14,078 bases of DNA from Bacillus pseudomycoides DSM 12442 (lineage in GTDB: Bacteria > Bacillota > Bacilli > Bacillales > Bacillaceae_G), in the NCBI RefSeq assembly GCF_000161455.1, contig NZ_CM000745.1, positions 5,401,210-5,415,287 on the forward strand. Reading direction: 5' to 3'. Positions 6,938 to 13,634 of this stretch are shown one piece after another (position 1 is the stretch's first letter; every line of letters starts with the position of its first letter). The notes beneath the pieces were generated by a model that saw nothing but the letters and a program-made list of their open reading frames with translations, was not told where the DNA came from and searched no databases. The position numbers and the translations under genes are program-made.

Positions 6938-7618
6938 CTATGCATCTTTTCTACGATTCTTGGGTGGATTTTGATTTGTATTTTGCCCTTCATTCTTATT
7001 TTTGCGTTTGTTTCGCAAGCCCTCTCCTGTATTTTGTCCAAGCTGATAAGAACGTCTTGTCTTTTGTACTGTTGGAGAATTATGAAATGCATTAGAGAGA
7101 CGATCCTTTGCATATTGACCAATCGTACGGTTTTCTCTTTGCGTTGCTGGAATATCCTCTGTAGAACTTGGTGCCGTATCTACCGGACGAGATGAACCAG
7201 AGAAATTTTCATCACTTGAAGATGTTCCGCTATGACTTGGTTGAGAAGGTTCTGGTGCGCTTGATGGTGTTCCGCTTCCACCTGATTGAGATCCTCCTGT
7301 TGTACTTGATGGTACTCCACTACTACTTGGTTGAGATCCTCCTGGCGCACTTGATGGCGCTCCACTTCCACCATTCGCACGAGTTGTGTTCCCTTCTGAA
7401 TTCCCCTTACTTTGAGGAGGTGTAATCCCTTGAGAATTAGAACCCTTGGCTTCACCTGCTGTATTTTTTGTTGGATTAGCTGAAGTTCCATGTTCTCCAT
7501 TTTGAGCATCTTTATCAAAACCGGATGATTTAATTTCATCTTGCAAGGACGAAGCGCCACCGCCTGCCTCGCCTTGGGACACTTGACTTTTTTCTGTTCC
7601 AGAACCTGATTGACCCAT
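6938..7618 (-). CDS. Gly/Ser/Pro-rich hydrophilic protein, probably the C-terminal tail of a VirB6-like protein
   Basis: 226 residues from an ATG at 7618 that has no visible Shine-Dalgarno. The frame is open a further 15 codons upstream and these read as a membrane helix (V-V-L-Y-L-A-F-S-T-L-L-I-F-E-M-G-Q-S), which suggests the real protein was longer and was cut off at a rearrangement point near 7660. The middle (about residues 80-140) has three to four copies of a 15-residue repeat of type SGAPSSAPGGSQPSS. The basic C-terminus (TIGQYAKDRLSNAFHNSP, then KTRRSYQLGQNTGEGLRNKR) resembles the cytoplasmic tails of large VirB6/TcpH-like channel proteins. Position upstream of the PrgI/VirB4-like genes fits. 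The VirB6 link is inference; the repeat and truncation are visible. Confidence 0.5.
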   Translation of the reverse strand: MGQSGSGTEKSQVSQGEAGGGASSLQDEIKSSGFDKDAQNGEHGTSANPTKNTAGEAKGSNSQGITPPQSKGNSEGNTTRANGGSGAPSSAPGGSQPSSSGVPSSTTGGSQSGGSGTPSSAPEPSQPSHSGTSSSDENFSGSSRPVDTAPSSTEDIPATQRENRTIGQYAKDRLSNAFHNSPTVQKTRRSYQLGQNTGEGLRNKRKNKNEGQNTNQNPPKNRRKDA

Positions 7619-7641
7619 TTCGAATATTAGGAGTGTTGAAA

Positions 7642-7812
7642 ATGCCAGATATAATACGACTTATTCTTTTTACATTTGTAGCAATTAGTTCAATTTTCTC
7701 CTTAGTAAAGGAGTTTAAAAAGCCCAAGAAAAATGGATTTTTAATTTCAATTGAATTCTTACTCTTTATAGGAATGATACTATTAATAAAAGAGATTTTA
7801 ATTTATGTATAA
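7642..7812 (+). CDS. Small predicted membrane protein, 56 residues
   Basis: ATG at 7642 preceded by AGGAG (7629-7633) at 8 bases; stop TAA at 7810-7812. The product reads MPDIIRLILFTFVAISSIFS, then LVKEFKKPKKNGFLISIEFL, then LFIGMILLIKEILIYV. It has two hydrophobic helices (about 3-21 and 34-54) separated by a basic loop (KEFKKPKK), so both ends probably face outside with a cytoplasmic loop. It is the only plus-strand gene in this half and is divergent from the truncated VirB6-like frame, which its 5' end abuts. A rho-independent terminator lies about 115 bases downstream on the same strand. I do not recognise a family; size and layout fit a holin-like, toxin-like or accessory plasmid membrane peptide, without evidence for any one of these. 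Confidence 0.55.
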   Translation: MPDIIRLILFTFVAISSIFSLVKEFKKPKKNGFLISIEFLLFIGMILLIKEILIYV

Positions 7813-7926
7813 TAAATTTCTCTCCATGAATAAATCCCAATATTCCGTCAATAATGTAGATATGCTGTATGCCGAAACCCATTTAAATTTCTTTCTCCGT
7901 CCCCCTTTTGGAGATGCCTTGGAGTT

Positions 7927-7957
7927 GAGCAGTTAGCTTTTGCTAGCTGCTCTTTTT
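7927..7957 (+). terminator. Rho-independent terminator downstream of the small membrane gene
   Basis: GAGCAGTTAGC (7927-7937), loop TTT(T), GCTAGCTGCTC (about 7942-7952) then TTTTT. The arms pair throughout with one G-T wobble. The T-run is on the plus strand only, so it would end transcription coming from 7642-7812. It overlaps the 3' end of the broken minus-strand gene. Confidence 0.7.
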
Positions 7958-8209
7958 AATTTTGGATTCCTCCTTGCACTTCTCGCAATACACCATATCT
8001 CCAATATCAATTGTATCTTCTTTGTATTGTGGGATTCCGCATCTGTATTCTCATCACCATCCGTTATCTAAGTATGCTTGTTTCGGGATTAAGTGTTCAC
8101 TTTTGTATTGATCCGCCCATTTAGTTCTTCTCACTTCTACAAAGTACGCTGTTTCTACTGGCACTATAAAGTCTTGCGCAATGCGTGTTCCTCTCTCAAT
8201 TACATCCAC
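7943..8209 (-). pseudogene. Broken gene for a small zinc-knuckle-like protein (two adjacent in-frame TGA)
   Basis: One minus-strand frame of 89 codons has coding character from end to end: V-D-V-I-E-R-G-T-R-I-A-Q-D-F, then VETAYFVEVRRTKWADQYKS, EHLIPKQAYLDNGW, and after two stops EYRCGIPQYKEDTIDIGDMV, YCEKCKEESKIKKSS and a TAG. The only interruption is a tandem TGA TGA at 8051-8056, with no frame change. The C-terminal half has C-x14-C-x2-C spacing that could bind zinc. No Shine-Dalgarno or convincing start is seen (a GTG at 8209 is the earliest plausible), so the 5' end may also be missing. It resembles small phage or plasmid proteins of Bacillus, but I cannot name the family. It marks an old junction between the transfer module and the AT-rich region. 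Confidence 0.5.
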
Positions 8210-8959
8210 CTTAAGTATGTAAATTATAAGTTTAAATACTAAGTTTATTTATTGAAAATAAACCATAATAATTTTTATGTAAACAAGTTACATTTTTCTT
8301 TCAATCTCTAATACACAAAATTCTTCAACTAATCGATTATATTTACACATACGATTGGAGAAAATAAGTATTAATAGTTTACAAATATCTGTTTTCCAAG
8401 AAACCTTCACTTCAAAAAAACACAAAGGTGTTAAGTGAGAAATAATTCACAAAATATCAATGTCTTGTAAACAAATTCACTGATTACAGCACGATAATTA
8501 GCATTAACATATCAACAGACATTAACATATTAACGGAAACAAAGATAAAAATGTTAATTTCATATCAACAGTAACTTAATTATTAAACTAATATTGATTT
8601 AAAGTTAATGAGTATATTAATAGAAGGATATTTTTTCTAAACTCTTAATAAATCATAGGCCATTAGCACTGATCGAAAAAAACTATAAAACGAATAGCCC
8701 CTTGTAAAGTATATATAGTTGTAAAAAAGAAAACACCTTCACAGATCCTCTATAAATAATTCACTAAATAAAAAAGTGTTAACCATTCCCTACAAATAAC
8801 CTCTGGTAGATTACTGCTATTCGTTTAAATAAACTATAAAACGTACAAATCATTATCAAATACTGTTTTGAATCACTTTAAATTTTAATGAAGACTCAAG
8901 AATCAACTATATATAATTTCCACAGAACGAAAAACATCGATATTTATACACTTATAATC

Positions 8960-9058
8960 GATATAACATTAACAACTAAAGAGGCTTTCATTACTACAGT
9001 TAATGTCTTGTTAATATCAGTTCTATTACATATCAATTTCATATTTCATGTTAATGTC
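8960..9058. repeat. Composite AT repeat, copy A
   Basis: Left arm GATATAACATTAAC (8960-8973), a 25-bp spacer, then right arm GTTAATGTCTTGTTAATATC (8999-9018), followed after about 15 bp by AATTTCATATTTCATG (from 9035) and TTAATGTC to 9058. The last 24 bp are identical to copy B. The inverted arms share AACATTAAC/GTTAATGT, and the right arm has an additional segment. Confidence 0.7.
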
Positions 9059-9476
9059 ATTCTCTCTAATGAACCTAAATTATATATACAAAAATAAAAT
9101 TCAATCCACCGGCTGAATAATATTTAGTACTCAAGTGCGTAAAAATGCTTACCATACACAAATATACTATTTATGAAATTTCACATCTAACTTGATTCTA
9201 GAAGCACTGGATCGATTCTTTTTACTGTGATAAGACATAATTAAAGATTAATATCACCAAGGAAGAAGACTATATTATCAGCGTAGCAATTCGTATCCAG
9301 CTTAATGTTATTACAAAGTTTTAATATCATCCATATTTTATGTATAAATCTCTATTTTTCTTTTTATAAATACTGTACAGATTGTTTTGTTAATCTCATA
9401 GTAATCTTAAGTCGTTTTACTAATACATAATTAACTCACTATCATCAATGTTATATCGATGTGCATGTAGTTTTAG

Positions 9477-9576
9477 TTGATACAACATTAACAATTATAA
9501 TATATTTTGTTTTTATAGTAATGTCTTGTTGATATACTCTTCATTACATGTTAATTTCATATTTCATGTTAATGTC
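9477..9576. repeat. Composite AT repeat, copy B
   Basis: Left arm TTGATACAACATTAAC (9477-9492), a 25-bp spacer with a sequence unlike copy A, right arm GTAATGTCTTGTTGATAT (9518-9535), then TTACATGTTAATTTCATATT (9544-9563) and TCATGTTAATGTC (9564-9576). The arrangement and distances match copies A and C. Confidence 0.7.
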
Positions 9577-10243
9577 TGTTTTCAAGGTGTTTGAGATAAT
9601 AGAGTGCCCCAGCATCTAACATATCAATCTCAATCTCTCTAATTTGCTTAAATCATCCTATAAACAACAGTTAAGTTCGCGCTATAAGCTAAACATTATC
9701 CATATTCAATTACATATAAACACTTATCTGTGCATGAGCATAATATTTTGTGCGCTTCATATAAGCTTACTAGTGGTAAATTAGATATATTGAACCAACT
9801 AAATTCTATATCATAACAAAATACTCTTGCAGTTTTATATAAAATAAACAATGAAATCAATACTAATCATAACAGGAAACATACTATTCATATCACTTCT
9901 ATAAGAATAACAGGGCTAGAGAAACATTAACTCTATTTAAAAGATTAAAGGATCAATAACTTACTAGTATTATTTAGCTACTAGCATCATCACATTAGTA
10001 GTATTGCCTTTTTGTATCTTTTTATACATTTAAATTGAAATTGGAATTTAATAACCTACTTTTCTCATTTTCCACAGAACGCAGTCAATATATCCTCATA
10101 ATATGTTTACAAAACACTTATATTTCCTTATCATTAATAATAAGCAATTTAATATGTTAATCTCATGGCAACTATAAGCCGCATTTCTAGTGCAAAATAT
10201 ACTTATTATCATTAATATAACATTGATATTTATATGTTTTTAG

Positions 10244-10339
10244 TTAACAAAACATTGACGTTCTAAACAAATTGTAGATTTATAGTCAATGTTTTGTTAA
10301 TACACTCTTGGTTATATGTTAATCTCACATTTCATGTAA
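10244..10339. repeat. Composite AT repeat, copy C (perfect 16-bp inverted arms)
   Basis: Left arm TTAACAAAACATTGAC (10244-10259) and right arm GTCAATGTTTTGTTAA (10285-10300) are perfect inverted repeats separated by 25 bp, the same spacing as in copies A and B. They are followed by ATGTTAATCTCACATTTCAT (10316-10335). Relative to A and B, both arms changed together (ATTAAC to ATTGAC, GTTAAT to GTCAAT), a compensatory change that points to selection for symmetry. Confidence 0.75.
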
Positions 10340-10365
10340 ATACCTACTAACTTAGGTATTTACAT
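10334..10365. promoter_or_regulatory. Strong inverted repeat upstream of tubY
   Basis: ATGTAAATACCTA (10334-10346), 6-nt loop CTAACT, TAGGTATTTACAT (10353-10365): 13-bp perfect arms. It lies about 100 bp before the tubY start and immediately after composite repeat C. There is no T-run, so it is unlikely to be a terminator; an operator dyad (for example for the MerR-like TubY) or a single-strand origin hairpin are possible. Confidence 0.5.
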
Positions 10366-10462
10366 TGATATCATCGAGATAACTATTAACATGTTGATTT
10401 CAGTCCACATGTTAATGTTAATTCAAGTGTGTATTTGATGATTTTTTCAAGGAGGTAGGACA

Positions 10463-11182
10463 ATGATTGATCAAAAAAGCGATGATGATATATTAAACGA
10501 TAATGTTTTTGAAAAGGCATGGAGGATAACAGAATTCTCTAAATTAGTCGGACGTCACCATAACACAGTGTATAATTGGTTCAATATTTTAGAAGAAAAA
10601 GGGCTACATGAAACTTTAAGAACCCATAACACAAACGAAAAGCTCTATAACACTTTAGATCTTGAAATCGCTCTTTTTATAAAACAAAAAAGAGATGAGA
10701 AGTGGTCTTTAGATGCTATTATTGAACTTTTACCACATCAATATGATTTAAGACCAGTACCATTAGAGAATCAAGCAAATGAAGTATCTACCCAATTAAA
10801 CCTTCAAGCAACTGCAGAAATCATTGAAAAAATGGTAAATACGCAAATAGAAGAAAAAATAAAAAATATTGAATCTCAGTATGAAAAGAAGATAGAAAAT
10901 ATATTAAAACAGCTACCACAACCTGAAGATGCAGAAGCTTTAAAGATACGTCAACGTCAAGAAAGACTAGATAATTTCATTATTGAACATAGAGCACGCC
11001 AGGAATTAAGAAAGCAAGCAGAAGGCCTCTGGAATAGCAAACCTGATGAGGAACGTATTAAAAAGGTAGGATGGTTTAAAAAAGAAGAAGATTTAGCTAA
11101 AAAGCAACTCTTCATTGAGCAGTACATACATGATAATATCATTGATTATATGAAATCTCTCATGAATACGACGGTGGAATAA
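10463..11182 (+). CDS. tubY: TubY-like MerR-type DNA-binding coiled-coil protein
   Basis: 239 residues; ATG at 10463 follows AAGGAGG (10449-10455) by 7 bases. Residues about 18-45 (KAWRITEFSKLVGRHHNTVY, NWFNILEEKGL) form a MerR-like helix-turn-helix and residues 46-90 its wing and following helix (YNTLDLEIALFIKQKRDEKW). Residues about 115-185 are heptad-like, rich in I, L, E and K (predicted coiled coil). The C-terminal 50 residues (LWNSKPDEERIKKVGWFKKE) resemble the tail I recall as DUF3967 in Bacillus plasmid MerR-like proteins. TubY is the third component of some tubulin-type partition loci, where it is reported to act on TubZ and bind DNA. The gene is convergent with tubZ, sharing its terminator. 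The call rests on domain order and locus; another MerR-like plasmid regulator is the alternative. Confidence 0.6.
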   Translation: MIDQKSDDDILNDNVFEKAWRITEFSKLVGRHHNTVYNWFNILEEKGLHETLRTHNTNEKLYNTLDLEIALFIKQKRDEKWSLDAIIELLPHQYDLRPVPLENQANEVSTQLNLQATAEIIEKMVNTQIEEKIKNIESQYEKKIENILKQLPQPEDAEALKIRQRQERLDNFIIEHRARQELRKQAEGLWNSKPDEERIKKVGWFKKEEDLAKKQLFIEQYIHDNIIDYMKSLMNTTVE

Positions 11183-11216
11183 GAAAAAGTCTGGAGCGAG
11201 CTCCAGACTTTTTCTT
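11181..11216. terminator. Bidirectional terminator shared by tubY and tubZ
   Basis: AAGAAAAAGTCTGGAGC (11181-11197), GA, GCTCCAGACTTTTTCTT (11200-11216): perfect 17-bp arms with A-runs and T-runs on both flanks, so it works on either strand. It covers the tubY stop (11180-11182) and reaches the tubZ stop (11215-11217). Confidence 0.9.
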
Positions 11217-12669
11217 ATTTTGTAGTACCAAACATCTTATCTGGATCTAAAAAGTCCGCTAATTCAGCATCTTCATTGGCTCCAGCTTCTGTATTTTCTT
11301 CGTCACTACCCATATCGATAAAATCACCAAAGGCAAAACCTAAGTCCTCATCCTCATCTATACTTTCTATCGTACTAATTTGAGACTTTTTGTACTGAAT
11401 TTGACTTTGCTTCTCTTTAAATTCATTAAACTCTTCAACTAATCCCTTAGATAATCTTGATGGTAATGCATCAGTTTTATAAAACGTATATACACTTCCC
11501 AAGAAATCATTCTTACTTACTAAATATCCATTAAAAACAGTACCGTTTATAGGTAAATTATTTGAGACTTCTACTTTAGCATCATCCATGAAGGAATCAT
11601 CAATGTTTTTTTGTTCATCTAGGATAGCAAGCATACCAAAATGATGCACTTTTGATGCTTCAACAGAACCATCGTTATTCTTTTTCATTAAATCAATTGG
11701 ATGATGGAAAGAGCTTCCTCTTAATGATTCTTTAAACATTTCTACAATTGCATGGCTATTTTCAATCTGGTTCATATTACGTGAAACCTTATTAATTACT
11801 AAACAACCTGTTTTCTCAAGTAAAATACGTTTAAAGTCTTGAGAATCAAGTATTACAGATGTTCCAGATCCATTTGCAGCTGTATTTAATTCATGAATAA
11901 TTTCACTAATACGTTGATTTGCATAATCACGTGCATTGGCAATACCTTTTTTCTCATTTTCATTTAGCTCTTTAAATTCATCATAAAAGTGCTGATTATC
12001 AGCAAATACTACAAACGCTACACCTTTTGATTTATCATTAGCTAATTTCCAAATCTCCTGAGAAAATTTATTAACTTGTCTTAGTACATCAGGTCCATCT
12101 GCTCTTACTGGAAGTGTTACAACAATCCCCATTTTAATAAAATCTTTACGCTCAATAGCGTTTTCAAAAGCGATTCTCGCAAATTTTGCTTGATCTGCTT
12201 TTATCTCTGCCATAGGGTATTGTTGTGCAACTTTTTGTAATTCTTGTCTAATTACAGGCTTGTTATGAAAAGCGGAAAACTCTTCAATCGCCTTAATAAT
12301 TGTAGAAGTTCCTGTTCCTCCACCTAAGCCTGCAAAGAATAACACAAGTTCATCAGATGGTCTTACACGTTCCGTGATAAAATCTTTTAATTTTTCTTTT
12401 GCCTCATCATTTGATTCAAGTACCTTTACTGCACGCTCAGGATTTTTACCTAAACCACCTAATTTAAGTGAAACTTGGTTGCTTTTTGGTACATTTTTTA
12501 GTTCTGCTAGATCTCCATCATTACTGTTTAATGCTAAGCAGTTATATACTGATGTTCCATCTGTATGTTTATATTCAGCAAATTTATCTACCATTCTAGT
12601 ACCAGCCTGACCAAAACCAACCATCGTCATCTTAACTGCTACTTCATTCTTCAAGAAATTTTTCGCCAT
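11215..12669 (-). CDS. tubZ: TubZ, tubulin/FtsZ-like GTPase for plasmid segregation
   Basis: 484 residues, the same length as I recall for pBtoxis TubZ. ATG at 12669 follows AGGAGA by about 9 bases. GTPase features are in order: T1-like GFGQAG (18-23), LGGLGKNPE (70-78), the tubulin/FtsZ signature GGGTGTS (116-122), VRADGPDVLRQVN (188-200) and a T7-like catalytic loop LDSQDFKRIL (274-283). TubZ polymerises with GTP into treadmilling filaments that pull the TubR-centromere complex; in pXO1-type plasmids the homologue RepX is also needed for replication. The last 50 residues are a disordered, strongly acidic tail (about 18 D/E against 2 K). It lies 18 bases after tubR in one operon and ends in a terminator shared with tubY. 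The assignment is firm. Confidence 0.95.
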   Translation of the reverse strand: MAKNFLKNEVAVKMTMVGFGQAGTRMVDKFAEYKHTDGTSVYNCLALNSNDGDLAELKNVPKSNQVSLKLGGLGKNPERAVKVLESNDEAKEKLKDFITERVRPSDELVLFFAGLGGGTGTSTIIKAIEEFSAFHNKPVIRQELQKVAQQYPMAEIKADQAKFARIAFENAIERKDFIKMGIVVTLPVRADGPDVLRQVNKFSQEIWKLANDKSKGVAFVVFADNQHFYDEFKELNENEKKGIANARDYANQRISEIIHELNTAANGSGTSVILDSQDFKRILLEKTGCLVINKVSRNMNQIENSHAIVEMFKESLRGSSFHHPIDLMKKNNDGSVEASKVHHFGMLAILDEQKNIDDSFMDDAKVEVSNNLPINGTVFNGYLVSKNDFLGSVYTFYKTDALPSRLSKGLVEEFNEFKEKQSQIQYKKSQISTIESIDEDEDLGFAFGDFIDMGSDEENTEAGANEDAELADFLDPDKMFGTTK

Positions 12670-12687
12670 TATTTTATCTCTCCTTAT

Positions 12688-13104
12688 TTACTTATTTACT
12701 TTTTTTCTTTTCCCTAACTCAATAAGTACTTGTTGTCCTCTATAAGTTGAGATTAAAAATTTATACGGGTGCATAGACTTTTCATAGATTAAAGACATTG
12801 ATGATAGTGTACTAACACTTATTTCAGCTGAACGTCTTGATATATTTGTGCGTTCAACCTCTAATGAATAAGATTTGCCTTTTGTTTTCTTTACTCTCCT
12901 ATCTATGACTACATTTTCTACTATTTCATTAATTGATATGCCCCTCATGTATTTGGTTTCTTGAAATTGTTTATTAACGATGTTTCCTATGTATAGAAAT
13001 ACACTATATAGTATCTCATCTTGTTCAAGAATATCTGCGAACATGTTCACTACTTCATCTGTAAATTTTATCGTTTGATACTTCTCGCTTAAAACCTCGT
13101 TCAA
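12688..13104 (-). CDS. tubR: TubR-like winged-helix centromere-binding protein
   Basis: 138 residues from a TTG at 13104, preceded by the unusual G-rich Shine-Dalgarno AAGGGGGGG (about 13110-13118). It is directly upstream of tubZ, the invariant place of tubR. The C-terminal half (about 55-125) reads as a winged helix-turn-helix: helices over ISINEIVENVVIDRR and RRSAEISVSTLSSMSLI, then a wing (YEKSMHPYKFLISTYRG). The N-terminal half is helical and may form the dimer interface. TubR binds repeats upstream of its own gene (tubC), couples them to TubZ filaments and represses the operon. It is longer than pBtoxis TubR (about 100 residues) and differs in sequence; I rely on fold pattern and position. 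The weak start codon suggests low expression relative to tubZ. Confidence 0.75.
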   Translation of the reverse strand: MNEVLSEKYQTIKFTDEVVNMFADILEQDEILYSVFLYIGNIVNKQFQETKYMRGISINEIVENVVIDRRVKKTKGKSYSLEVERTNISRRSAEISVSTLSSMSLIYEKSMHPYKFLISTYRGQQVLIELGKRKKVNK

Positions 13105-13146
13105 GTTGTCCCCCCCTTAAACCATTGGTTAATTATTCCTAGAAAC

Positions 13147-13175
13147 ATAGTACATCATTATAAGGCGTATATCAA
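13147..13175 (-). promoter_or_regulatory. Putative tubRZ promoter
   Basis: Minus strand: TTGATA (13170-13175), exactly 17 bp, TACTAT (13147-13152), about 43 bp before the tubR start. It immediately adjoins the repeat block starting at 13180, so a protein bound there would cover the promoter, consistent with autoregulation. Confidence 0.4.
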
Positions 13176-13179
13176 GTCA

Positions 13180-13588
13180 TTATATATAAAACTTATATAT
13201 AGAACCTATAAATTCCATTATTAGAAAACCCTTTATTTCACAAGCTTTCATTTATACAACGTATATATACAGTGTATATATAATATATTAATCTTATATT
13301 TCATGTGATTCACATTCTAAGCTCTTAATAGAATAGATTTCACTATCATTACTATATTAAGCCCCAAAAACAGCACAATACGTTAACATGAAACTCACAT
13401 ATTAAATAACACATTTTATTATACGCTGTATATATACATTTTATTTATACAACGTATAATAAAACCTTAATATAAAAGGAGTTTAACCTTTAACATATCA
13501 ATTTTATATCAATATTAATATAATAAGGAGTTTATATAGGACTTACATATAAAGCTTATATATAAAACTTATATAAACTCCTTATTAT
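13180..13588. repeat. Candidate tubC centromere / operator: dense AT repeats upstream of tubR
   Basis: No gene is visible between tubR and 13635. The 20-mer TTATATATAAAACTTATATA occurs at 13180-13199 and again at 13556-13575, bracketing the region. TTTATACAACGTATA occurs at 13251-13265 and 13444-13458. TTTTATTATACG (13414-13425) is inverted as CGTATAATAAAA (13453-13464), with the perfect palindrome TGTATATATACA (13427-13438) between. The end at 13520-13588 has 19-bp inverted arms. TubC centromeres are repeat arrays at this exact position. The repeats differ from the pBtoxis iterons as I remember them, which fits the divergent TubR. Confidence 0.6.
13520..13588. repeat. 19-bp perfect inverted repeat at the distal end of the candidate centromere
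   Basis: ATAATAAGGAGTTTATATA (13520-13538) and TATATAAACTCCTTATTAT (13570-13588) are perfect complements with a 31-bp spacer that contains a copy of the TTATATATAAAACT repeat. There is no T-run, so it is unlikely to be a terminator. It may be a loading or boundary site of the TubR-bound region. Confidence 0.6.
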
Positions 13589-13634
13589 TGATAACAAAAA
13601 ATGCAATGCTGTAATAGCATTACATTAATAATAC

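Larger units (their letters stand above)
8220..10448. other. 2.2-kb very AT-rich intergenic region without credible genes; candidate origin/regulatory region
   Basis: No frame here combines a Shine-Dalgarno, a start and coding-like composition; the frame at 8888-9097 runs through a repeat and has no ribosome site. The region is rich in the motif TGTTAATNTCA and its complement, with about a dozen occurrences from 8500 to 10420, and holds three long composite repeats (separate entries), a degenerate fourth at about 8501-8575 in opposite orientation, and a strong hairpin at 10334-10365. TTTCCACAGAACG occurs at 8917-8929 and 10069-10081 and contains a sequence one or two bases from the DnaA box TTATCCACA; TTATCCATA occurs at 9696-9704. 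Structure of this kind is seen in plasmid origins and regulatory or incompatibility loci. Function is inference. Confidence 0.6.

Noticed and set aside
7168..7560. Open frames on both strands over the Gly/Ser/Pro-rich tail
   Set aside because: By-products of 45-bp tandem repeats; the 6938-7618 frame is the one with a sensible basic C-terminus and operon position.
8888..9097. 69-residue plus-strand open frame in the AT-rich region
   Set aside because: No Shine-Dalgarno, low-complexity composition, and it runs through composite repeat A, whose conservation is in non-coding geometry.
8220..10448. CRISPR array
   Set aside because: The repeats are hundreds of bases apart, irregular and composite; there are no regularly spaced identical units and no cas genes.
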